Source of the DNA: Aulostomus chinensis
Lineage: Eukaryota > Chordata > Actinopteri > Syngnathiformes > Aulostomidae
Direction of reading: 5' to 3'
DNA: 64,000 bases
NCBI GenBank assembly: GCA_037954235.1
Contig: JBBMOA010000013.1
Location: forward strand, 12,824,501-12,888,500
Positions within the stretch are counted from its first letter, which is position 1; each line of letters opens with the position of its first letter. Under the pieces are notes generated by a model. It was not told where the DNA came from, searched no databases, and saw nothing but the letters and a program-made list of their open reading frames with translations. The position numbers and the translations under genes are program-made. Shown in pieces: positions 22,971 to 33,911 of this stretch.

Positions 22971-25900
22971 AGTTTAAAAGAGAAGCGCCTCAAAGAGGTC
23001 ATGAAGTACATTGGTTTTTGGTAATACTGTGACATTTTTCCTGGTTATGATCAATCCCATTAATGTGAATTATCTATCTGGACCTACAACAGGATCTGGC
23101 GTTGTCTCTTTGTACAGTGTTGAATGAACACTGCAATAGGTTTAAACTCCAGAGCTAAGTTTTACAAGCTAGCAGGAGTTTTGTCTGTAGGTTTCTGCAG
23201 GCTTTTTGGAAGGTAACTTAACAACATCCTTGTTCACACACATCCTTGTTTTTTTTTTTTTAAGCTGCATCCCCTTGAGGGCTCAGTAAGCCCAGGAGGC
23301 CAAACAAACTGGGTCATCTGTCAATTATTGAAAGATTAGAAGGGACTCTAAAAGTACCTGCTTCCTTCTTTACAATGTTATTTCATCCTATCAGATCGTT
23401 TCACGTCCAGTAGACTTCCTCAAAGTTCTATCATCCTACCAAATGTCAAACCTATCAACAACTTTGTGTGTTCTCCTGCTAACAGACGGGCGGTGCACAT
23501 TACCTTCTTCAGAGAAGTAAATATGTTCCATTATTCTGTTTAAAGTCTGGAATACAAAGCGAAGAAAAACAGCAACTAAAGAAATCTCTTCCTGCACTTC
23601 ATCTCCTACTCGTTATGAACAGCACTGACTTTTGTAAAGCAATTTCTACTCAAAATTAGGGCAAGTGATCCATATTTTGGGAAATAAAACAACTCAGTAG
23701 TTCTCATACATCAATCCAGTGCTCCATAAATTCATGCAACAATGAAATCCAGTTAAATCAAGAATGCTGTTCTGCTGCCTTCTTCAAAATATCAATGTTT
23801 AAATAAGCTTTTAAATTTGCTCCATTCAAAAAATGTGGTAATTTATTCACAGTACACGTGATACACAGAATTATATAATGATATATGAATACAGAATACC
23901 ATTGTAGGTTTTTAGATGCATGGCTCCTTTTAAAAGACAGGACATTTTTAGCATCACTGTATAAATATGCCTTTAGTTTCAAGCATTTTGTTTGAGCAAT
24001 GGCTTAGATTAGGGGTATACACTACATCCTCCGACAAATAGGTTTTCTCTCCCCAATGAGATTGTTTGTTCTTATTGCATTTCCGTCACAGCTTAGCCTT
24101 GCCTTTGAGCACCAAAACCTCCGGCAGTTAGTCACATTAAGGCTGCTTCCTCCACGCATCGCTGTGTAGCAGCCGGCTTGGGAGCCTAAAAAGAAATCCC
24201 CCATTTTCCCCCCTTCAAGCAATCGTCACTCAAACTCCCTGAAGCTCCCCGTCAATGAATAATGATGAAAACTCTTTGTGTTTTGTGTGTTTTTGTTCTA
24301 CTTGTCTAACCGTAGTGACATTTATTTGGACAACGGAACCTTATCTATGCTTCAGTCACATCCTGCCTTTGGTAATCACCTGCTCAGGTCCTCCTCTTCC
24401 AGCTGCCGGGGATAATTTAGGTAAGGAGGTGGAGATTAAATGTTGCTCTGAAGTTTCTCTTTTCAAAAACAGCCTCCACTCTGCCAGCTGCCATATCCCC
24501 CACTCATTTATCTCAGTGGGCTTTGAAACTTGCAGCAAAAACAAGGCAAACAAGTTGGTGACTCTGCTCAGATTTTTATTTATTTATTTATTTTTGCCTT
24601 TTCATCATCTTCAAACAGCTACTGTGTCGGATATAAATATAGCAACTGTCATAAATGCATTAATCATTTAACTCAGTGTGGCTCCAATCAGCTAGGTCTT
24701 GACTGCGTCGTGCATTAAGTATTCCCCAGGTTCAGGCTGGAGCGGGAGCATAATCGCAGGAGACAGCTTTGTTCTCGCAGCCATGTTCTATGCAGAGATC
24801 GCTATCTGAAGAGGAACATCTGTCTGTCTGAAGCTGGAAGCTTTTGTCAAACCAGGCGCTGCATCCGGCTCAGACAGCAATCCACTTAACACACACACAC
24901 ACACACAAACACGAGCATCATCTGGTAAGAGATACACATCAGAATCCAGCAGAAACACAAGGAATGTGTGTCAGCTTTTCCCTGATGTTGTGACAAAAGA
25001 CTACCAGAGGAGCTGCATTCCAAATCCTCTTTTCAGAGAAGCTGAAAGTGTTCCCACTGGATGGAAGGTATGTTTGTTATCTACTCTTACATCTTAAATG
25101 ATCAAAATGACACTCTGGACTTTTTGTAAAGCACTGGAAGGGGAGGAAGACTAGTATTTTTGAGGATACACTTAGCTGTCTTCATCCACATGTTCACAAA
25201 ACGGGAAGGAGAGGAGAGGAGAGCCTGCAGGAAGGTATTAGGTACGAGGGGCTGGGTAAGACGTGCAGCTGAGCTCTGGGGTTCCTGCAGGGGCCGGGCT
25301 GATTTACTGTCTGTCACACTGACGAAACTGAGAGACTAGCCAGGTGTGTGTGAGATTACAGCTGGGAGCACACCTTTGCCCACGGAAACTGTTCACACGC
25401 TCTGATAGTCTGAAACCAAAAATGTGCAGAGTAATAACAGGAAGTAACGCCAACAACAATTAAAAAGATAAACTGACATTCTTGTCAAGGAATTTTAAAT
25501 AAATTTCATAAATATCACAACACCAGATGGACAAACAGAGCTGCGACTGGGCTGCGAGCCATTAAAGAGCAGCCGTCTTCTCAGTCTTCCACGCTTTGAG
25601 TTGAGCGCATGTGATCTCTCCAGCTCCCAGGAACCCTTACAGACCACTGCCATGCCAGTGTATAGTAGCTCTTTAAATACTGAAATTTGTCTTGCAGCCA
25701 AGTGAAATAGCACAAGCAAACACTTCCACACAAAGCTTATTCAAATGCAGAAAGATAATATTAAAAAACTGTGCTAAAGCCCGTCACAATATGCACACTG
25801 ATTAATGAGGAAAAACGTGATCGTCACCTTCCCATTGAAGATGGACGGCAAAATTAATTCTCACAAATGTTTGTAATTTGTCACGATACTCAGACATTTA

Positions 25901-25974
25901 AATGAGGGAGACATCATCTGTATCTCCATTAACTTTGTTGGAGGGAACAGGAAGCACGTGCACACAAGTATGAC
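22971..25974. other. no gene seen
   Basis: About 3 kb without recognised coding exons or repeat families, apart from poly-T at about 23250-23263 and a short (CA)n at 24890-24907. The 138-codon frame at 24255-24671 overlaps a minus-strand frame and has no recognisable domain. Confidence 0.4.
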
Positions 25975-26013
25975 ACATGATATATGATATATATCATGTA
26001 TCATATATCATGT
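25975..26013. other. AT-rich 15-bp inverted repeat
   Basis: The arm acatgatatatgata (25975-25989) is perfectly complementary to 25999-26013, with a 9-nt spacer. The surrounding TATCATG words extend the self-complementary character. Confidence 0.9.
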
Positions 26014-26921
26014 ATGATATGAAGGACACAATGATCTATCTGTGGTCAGATGAAAATATCTTTATCTTTAGGCATTTCTACTTTATTTGACAGATACAGA
26101 GTGCAGAGCAACAGGAAAGCCAGAGGGAGGGACTTGTGTGCAGGCTGCCGCTGCATGAAACCCCCTCAGCTGCTGTGCTGTGCGCTCTTCCTGGTGAGCT
26201 TCAAGGACGTCCCTGTTGTTCTGGATCTTTTGATCATATCGGTATCACATAATCAGCAGAAGGAATTTTCCCAGTTGCAACAGGATTGTTATGATCGAAC
26301 AGGTAAAAAACTGACATGATGGAAATCTCCGGGAAAGCTGCGAGGATAGTTTTCTTGACTGCAGTTTCCAAGAAAGCCTCTCTAATTTTGAACATCGCAT
26401 GCTGAAATTAATACTTTCGGGATTCTTAGAGATCTGATTTTAATGCACTTCAACTCCAGATCATTCAGAGCAGTATTGGATAACAATTCTCAGGTTTATT
26501 TGTGCACAGACATAGAAAGTTTTCACAAAGTATCACATATGTTGAGAGATGAATGCACCCCATCGCCTAAAAATCTGGCTAGCTGCACAAGAACTAACAT
26601 GCTTGTGTGCCTACTAAGTTTCAGCCCAATTCTACCACTTAAAACTTTGCCGGTTGGGCTTAGAGAAAAGAAACAACACACCTGAGGTGAAATGAACACA
26701 TTCCCCCTTCCTAGTTAGCTGGCACAGGCAATAAATGTAATAAATCAATATAATCAGAGTCAAATGAACAGTAGGCTTTGACAAAGTTGACACAATATGC
26801 CTGTAAGCTTTATTAAATTCATCAGATTATAGCTGGTTAATGTGGAGACTCTCAGTTCTGAATGTTAGGACTTAAAAATGCGAATGTAAATCAGGATGGA
26901 AAGTATATTCATGAATAATTT

Positions 26922-27306
26922 CCATCCATCCATCGTCATTTTCTGCTTATTCCTTACTAGTAAGGGTCGCGGGGGGAGGGGCTGGAGCCTATCCCAGTAT
27001 CTACGGGCGAGAGGCGGGCTTCACCCTGGACAGGTCACCAGTCCATCACAGGGCCAACACATAGAGACAGACAACCATTCACACTCACAGTCACACCTAC
27101 AGTCAATTTAGAGTATCAATCAGCCTCGTCCTCTCTTGATGGCTTTGGACTGTGGGAGGAAGCTGGAGTACCAGAGAGAACCCACACAGGAACAGGGAGA
27201 ACATGGAGACTCCACACAGAAAGATCCCGCGCCCGAGCTGGGACTCGAACCCGGAACCTTCTTGCTGAGAGGCCACAGTGCTGACCACTGCACCACCGTG
27301 CAGCCC
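26922..27306 (-). repeat. full-length tRNA-derived SINE, family 1
   Basis: On the minus strand the element starts ggggctgcacgg, with an A-box at 27285-27295 and a canonical B-box (GGTTCGAGTCC) at 27241-27251, and runs to the (GGAT)n tail at 26922-26934. Its Pol III boxes are better preserved than those at 20.4 or 56.3 kb. A convincing target duplication was not seen; AT-rich flanks with partial resemblance are not enough. Confidence 0.9.
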
Positions 27307-28406
27307 CATCCATATTATTTTCATTTTACTATAAATACGTTATAGCAACATTGTGTGCAAGTGGTACTCACATAGGGTATTTTTTGGCTTATTGGCAATA
27401 CTAGATAATTAATTACATAATTAATCCCATTGTGTTTAGAGGAAAAAACTGCAGATTGCAGCCGCTTCAGTCAGGGTGGGGTGTGTGTGTACTGCTGCAA
27501 ACTCCAAAAACTGATTACAGTTTACTCATTCAAATCAAGGTTTTATATTCTCATGTCCCAGCAGGCTTTTGCTGAATATTGTCTTATTTAGACTTTTGCA
27601 TTCATTAGTGAGGGCATTACTAATGTTCCATTCTATTTGTTGTGCTGTGTATTGTCAGCATATTTGTCAGGAAGATGTGCACACTGAAATATAATTTACA
27701 GAACTACTGCTAACTGTATCCCTGAGAGAAATGACATGCCATTTGCAGAGGATTTGTTTGAATCCAGACTTTTCACCTTGGAGACAGTCGCTGAATTATA
27801 AAAGGCCGGGCAAAGCTCAATTTATCACAGATACACTCCTCAGAGAAATATTCTTCATCGTCGCTGTAGAGATTAGAAGCAAACATGTGCTTATCGGTAG
27901 TGTGTTGCCTATGTGTGTGTGTGTGTGTGTGTACACCTCTTGAGAGTACAGATACCAGCACTATATGATGGAGGAATAGGATGGTTGTGGTATCTTGGAT
28001 CAATCTTGGACAGCAACAATGTTTTTGCTATGAATCTGTTTAAGTCAGAAGAAACTCTTGGTGGCTTTTAATCATGGCTGTGATCTCCTGGCAGGCGGTC
28101 TAAGTGCCCTTCATTACAGTCCTTCACCGTAGAATGTGCTCCCCTGCTGCCTGCTGCTGGAGACCAAGCCACCCACGTTACCTGCAGACCATTAATTAAC
28201 CGGAGGAGAGCTTCATTTCTGTGGTAGGCAGCCCTCAGCTGTGCAAACCACTATCAGTTAGATGCTCTAAAATTTCCGGACGAGATTGATGGCGATTCAG
28301 TTTTTATACATCAAACTTAAAAGGCACCCAGCTATGTCAGAGGAGAGGAAATGTCAGAAAAGGATAAACCTAAATGCTGCATGAATCACTGTGGCTCTAA
28401 GTTTGT
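27307..28406. other. no gene seen; short (GT)n at 27911-27931
   Basis: AT-rich, with a GT array of about 10 units at 27911-27931. The 76-codon minus-strand frame there is an array artefact. Confidence 0.45.
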
Positions 28407-28446
28407 GTGTGTTTGTGCTGCCGTCTCAACGGCAGCACAAGAACAC
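28407..28446. other. 12-bp perfect hairpin, extendable
   Basis: The arm ttgtgctgccgt (28413-28424) pairs perfectly with 28429-28440 across a 4-nt loop (ctca). Beyond the core, a G-U pair, one mismatch and four more pairs extend the stem to 28407-28446. GC-rich arms with a short loop would make a stable hairpin in single-stranded DNA or RNA. Confidence 0.9.
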
Positions 28447-29264
28447 CAAATGTCAGAAGAAAGATAAGGTCAGAACAAATTGATTAGAATGATACTGGTT
28501 AAGTCGAGTTTTTTTAGTTAATTGGAAATGACAATATTGACTCTAAGACACTGGAGTACAATGCAGAGTGAAGGATCGAGTGACCTTGGCAGTTTGAATT
28601 GGACCCCTGACCTCACTCCTTGCCACCCGTGTCAAAGAAACCCTACAACTGAAAAGCTAATTTGGTTAACCAAAATTTAGTCCAGAAAAATGTTGTATTG
28701 TTGAAGAAAACTTCCCTGCAGGGAAATTACTAGGATAGTGTACAACAACATCTTTATGTCGTATGGCTGTAACGTTAGCTCCGAGGCTAATCTTTAGTTC
28801 AGTGTATGTGCTGTAGAACCAGACACGTACAGTTCCTTCATAGTGTCTCAGATGAATTCCGGTCCACCTAAACTGTCTCACATCTCTGTGAAACACGAGA
28901 CTTGAGGAAATCCCTCCCATTTCTTTCAAGCTTGTCCATAAACAAAACATTGCGCATAAGAATAGAATCAAAATTCAGTTTAAATATCCTCAAGCACAAC
29001 TGTGCGTATCCTTGATGCCTCGCAAATACACATTCAATGCTTAAATTTCTCATCTTTGCAATTGTATTTTTTCCTTTTGTGTTATATTTGTAAAACTAAC
29101 CATGTTTACGAGCCAAATCATCTTCTCTCTTCCATTTGCAGGTGCATTATTGCACTTTTTTCCTAATAAATTATAAATCTGAGGAGCACAGTTAAAGCAT
29201 GGACAGGAGTGCATCACCAGCGTACATGTACACATCTGGCCTTGTGCACACAGGACAAACAAAA
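28447..29264. other. no gene seen
   Basis: The 101-codon minus-strand frame at 28666-28971 has no domain that I recognise. No repeat family was recognised. Confidence 0.4.
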
Positions 29265-29285
29265 TTGGGGGGGGGGGGGGGGGGG
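29265..29285 (+). repeat. poly-G run
   Basis: About 20 consecutive G. Confidence 0.9.
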
Positions 29286-29431
29286 ACTGCTAAAAATGCA
29301 AATATTCTGTGTGGTTGTTAGACATCTACCATTGAGTGATAAGTAAAAACAGTGTTGCTGGCTTTTTCAGCTTCTGGGGACGTAGAAGATGAGTTTGAAT
29401 TGTGTTTTAGTCTTCAAAAACAACAAATGTA

Positions 29432-29458
29432 GATAGATAGATGGATGGATGGATAGAT
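29432..29458. repeat. (GATA/GATG)n tetranucleotide run
   Basis: About six GATA or GATG units. Without a SINE body beside it, this looks like an independent microsatellite. Confidence 0.8.
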
Positions 29459-32400
29459 CGTCATTCATGCGTGGCGGAGTGCTTTTTACATAAGGACATG
29501 TTCTGTAAAACATCACATTTAGTGTGTCAAATCACATTAAATGCTGATACCGGGCAGCATTCTTCCCTCAGGGTTATAGAAATGTGGAGGTGGGAGGGGA
29601 AGGAAATATCCCGTAATGCTACTCCTCTATTTTCCTCTAAGAGTCTAAAATCCATTAAGAATTTAAATGGGTCTTCTCTGAGGAGAATGGATGTACCCCC
29701 TCACAATCGCAGTGTCAGTGTAGCATCTTTATGTGTGTGTGTGTGTTTGTGTGTATGCAGCATAAGCCAGTTTTCAGGGACCAGTCTTAAGATCATTTAA
29801 TTGGAACTACATGTCGACTAGAGTATTAAAGCCTTACTCCCAGTTGGTGAAAGTGCAATTTTTGCTTTGGTGGTTGAAGTTTAAGTTTCGGGCTTAGTTG
29901 TGTGTTACTATAAATCACAAGGAAATTAATGTAAGTCAATGACAATATGCCAAAAGTGACTAAGTAAAATTGATATTTAAAGGTCTACTGGTAATGTTAT
30001 TTTCACCATGTACTGATTTTTTTGAGCAAGAAAGGCCACATATTGGGTACTAAAGGGCCGTAGGCATTGTGCACGTTCTTCACCCTGGCTCAGCTGGAAG
30101 AGCACTGCATTGAACATGAAGTAAGCCAGCAGCTCATTGGACTTAATGAATATACTCTAGTGGTATTATGCTATGGACAAAATAATCTGCCTCTCATTCA
30201 TTCTTAAGATTCCAGATGATCAATGCTGCAGCATGATGAAGACTGCAAGAATGATTTTATGTGCAGTTCGTCTTTTCGCCTGTCATTTACTCAATGTAAC
30301 CACGTAGCATGCAAGTTTGAGCAAGCAAACCTGTCACCTTTGCTTGTGTGTTCTGGTTTGTACAGCACAGCCTGACATACACTGTCCTGCTACTGTGACC
30401 CAATGAAATCAAACCTGACCCCTGGGATTCCTGACCAAATGTCAGGCTCAAGTGTCCAGCTCAGCAATGACGTGAGCACGCTCAGGCCCGGGCCTGCCTG
30501 AAGCAATATGAGCGCAGCCGGGAAGAATCGTGCTTCGGACCTGGCCAAGTGTGAGTGAAACCTAAAACAGTCTGCAAGAAAATATGAAAACTGCCTCTGT
30601 GGTTTTCATTTATCTTATACAAGCAATCAGTGTGATTAAAACAAAGTGACATATTTGAGTTCAGCAGCAAATCAGTGTGTTATGTTGAGCTGTAGCTCAA
30701 GCTTGTACATGAATATGTTGATTTAACAGCAGCTCTTTATGCAAAATACATTTTAATCTGCCAGAGAATTGTACAGTCTTGACTAAATTTGCAGTGTATT
30801 GAGACTCCATTTTTATCTGCTTTGCATTATAATACATAATCTAGTGTAATTGAACATGCTGGATACATGTGGAAAAGTAATCAGCTCATTTTTAAAGGCT
30901 TTCCTACATTTGACAGCTGCCACACAGGAAATAGGTCCCAGCCAACCCAGGAATGATGTAAAACATCTCTAATACTGTTTGGCTCACAGAATAATGAGTT
31001 CATTTATATGCATACATATGTTGTTTTACGCACTGTATGTCAGTTACCAGTTCATGCAGTAAAACAACTCGTTTTAACCCACAAGACCTGGTGTATGCAG
31101 TCTCAAATCTGTCCGTATATTAAAAATTAAAAGTAGTCCGTGTCATCAAGCCTGATTGAAAATGCAGATCCAATGATGTAAAATCGGGTCACATTTAATC
31201 ACTGTTTTCATTCTGGTGGCGTGTGTGAGGAACAGAGATTGTGACCCGTGCCCCATCTCATTCATAAATCTTTTTTTTTTCTCAACATAATCTGTGAAGT
31301 GTGATTTGTTTCACTCACACATGCATCATGGATTCTGTACACAAAGACGACATGTCTCCATTTCATTCATGTAAAAGAGAAACTTCAATGTTCCAGATGA
31401 TTGTGCCGCCATCTCCGGCTCCACTCGATCATTCATGGTGATTAAAACAGCAGAGCAACTGCTGTCATTTTATGATTTGAAAGAGCCAATAACATTCATG
31501 CAAGGTTAGCATCATATCCTCTGTTGATGTGTAATTGTTACTATCCTTCCAAGATGTTTGGTCACAATGTGTTCCTCTCCCAGCCCACATTTGGCACTTA
31601 AATGACTGAATTGACTTGCTGTGAGAGTGGCGGCCTAAACTCAGCCACGGCCCACCGTATCTGACCTGAGTTATCATAGTTGAGCCACATCCAACTGCGT
31701 TAGCGCGACGTCTAGCCCGCTCGCAGTGCTGGGATGAGCTATACCTCATTCTCATTGTCTGCAGCAGCACTGCAGGGTGGGTTGCATGCTAGCTAGCTCC
31801 CAGTCACCAAAGGTCAGTCTGACGTCTCTAGCAGGTCTGCCTGTGTTTACGTTTCCTGCACACAATAATTAGATCAGTCTTCATCCTGACATTCAATTAT
31901 CGACGAGCTTTTTTGTCCTTATGAGTACAGCGAGTCTTTGCATCCCTGGCCCACAGTTCATACCAGATAAAAAATAAAGTTCAATACTTAGATTGAAATT
32001 TTTGTTCTTCACTAGCATCATGATAGCAATAAAAATGTGAATCAAAACATTTCTGAAATAGGATTAAAACTACAGGAAGAGCTGGTGTGTCATCAACATT
32101 AGGATCTCCGTCTGTCTGTATCCGAGCACGAGCATCACCTGACAGAATGTTACCTTTGACTTTGAGGCGCATGTGTCTGGTCTCGACGTGCACGGTATTC
32201 CATACGCAGCCCAGAACTCAGGGGAAAGTACACGTCAGGTTCAAGTGTCGGGAGCAAGAACAGAAGTAGAACCTTGTTCTCGAGCGAAGCGGGTGAAAAT
32301 ATCAGTGAGGAGCAGGCCGCGACGATGGTGATGGTCGTGAGGATGAGTGACTACTGTAAAAATCCTATAAATGGACTGGACAGCAGCTTAACGGGGCTTT

Positions 32401-32998
32401 TGTTCAGGTGCACTGTACAAACTGACGTGTTGTTTTTTTTCTTTCTTTCATGACTTGGCATCCGTGTAAAACTATGATGGGAAGAAATAACAATTGAGCT
32501 GTTTGTGTGCAACATGATTTTTTTTTGTGGACATAAATGGTTCAGTTTCATGCATCAGCGATGGTTTGTAACGTTAAAAATAGAACATAGTACAGAACTG
32601 CTGCTGAGAAACTCCTCTGCTCATCATGTTGCTGTTTATATAACAGATACTGCAACTGTTTGATCTTCCCAACACAGATTTCTATTAACTCACGGGCTTC
32701 AGTTGGAAAACTAGACGGAAAATACTTCTAAAAATGTCTCAAAAATATGCCTTGTGAGACAAAAAGCAGGGCTGCTTGAGCTTAAAGAGCCACGTGGCAC
32801 TCGGACTGATGTGATGGCTCCACTCCACGGAGCTTTATGTGGTTTAAGGGGGAAGCAATCATGTTTCCGAGAGCTTGTTAGTGAATGCTCCACATTCAGT
32901 GATGATGGTTATTAGTGATTGTGTCCTCAGGGAAGCCCCCAGTGAGACTATCTGATGAGGCTTCTTAAATCTCCAGCCTTGCCTGAAGAGAAACAGGT
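29459..32998. other. no gene seen
   Basis: About 3.5 kb of AT-rich sequence with a short (GT)n at about 29731-29755, a 14-bp GC palindrome at 30483-30496 and a poly-T at 31271-31280. No coding exon or transposon remnant was recognised. Confidence 0.4.
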
Positions 32999-33023
32999 CG
33001 TCGTTGTTGTTGTTGTTGTTGTT
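32999..33023 (+). repeat. (GTT)n trinucleotide run
   Basis: About seven GTT units after two GTC units. Confidence 0.9.
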
Positions 33024-33846
33024 ATGACAGTGAAAAGATGCATTTTCTTAAAGCTTTTTTCAAAATACTCGAAATATGCCTTCACAATCTACCACCACTT
33101 CTAGGAGATTGTTCTCTGCCTCTGCGGGAGGAAAAAAAAAAAGAGAAAAAGGATCATCAATCATCTTCAACTTTACTTCTCTTTTTCCTTGTCTCAGTCT
33201 GTTTCTCTGACTTGCATCAGATGTGAGGAATAGATCCCTTCTATTTCATCTTGATCAAAATTTTTTCATTTTCCGAATATCCTTTAAAAAAAGGGATTTC
33301 CCCCCCTTCTCTTTCTGTATTGTATTTGATTTTTAATGGACATTGGATAATGGAGAAGGAGGAAGCCAGAAACAGCTTCCAATTTTTGTGGTTCATCTGA
33401 AGGTTCAGATGTTGCTTTTGGGTACAAAAAATAAAAAAAATAGAATAAAATAAAGAAACCACTGCCTCACTTTCCCTCTGTGAACTTAACATGAACTAAG
33501 AAGAACTTATAAATGTATTCAGGGGCTTCATGGGTCCAAGAGTCTCTAATATTACCTCCACCCTGGGGTGGAGGAGTGATTTATGAGTAGAACGTGAGCA
33601 CCGAGACGTCTTGCCTTCACCCTTCTTTCTAGTCACCATGCTAGGACAAATCAAAATGAACAACTGGCATGAAATCCGTCAGCGTTGGGGCCCGACGCAA
33701 GAGGGCCCCAGCCCCTCACCGGCAGACGCAACATATCACCAGTAGTAAATGAAATAAAGTGACACACTCAGCTTTGAAATTAAAGCAACACAAAAAGATA
33801 ATACAGGCCTGTTGCTTTAGAACAGGAATCAAACAGCTTTGACACA

Positions 33847-33911
33847 TCAGTGGCAGGGAGAGGCCTTTGGGTTCGTACAGGCCTGAAATTGTTGCAGGTT
33901 CAAGTCCAACA
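33847..33911 (+). repeat. possible decayed tRNA-like SINE head
   Basis: A good B-box match, ggttcaagtcc, lies at about 33898-33908, roughly 45 bp downstream of a weak A-box-like tggcagggagagg. The DNA between resembles tRNA-derived SINE heads. No family body or tail is recognisable after it. It could be chance. Confidence 0.25.

Noticed and set aside
26896..27345. Four overlapping open frames of 65-73 codons
   Set aside because: All lie in the SINE at 26922-27306.
30080..30125. tRNA-like 5' half (ctggctcagctggaagagc)
   Set aside because: Resembles an A-box region, but no B-box follows at a suitable distance and the cloverleaf does not close.
33555..33574. cctccaccctggggtggagg as a functional hairpin
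   Set aside because: Only an 8-9-bp stem with no loop space. Too short to separate from chance.
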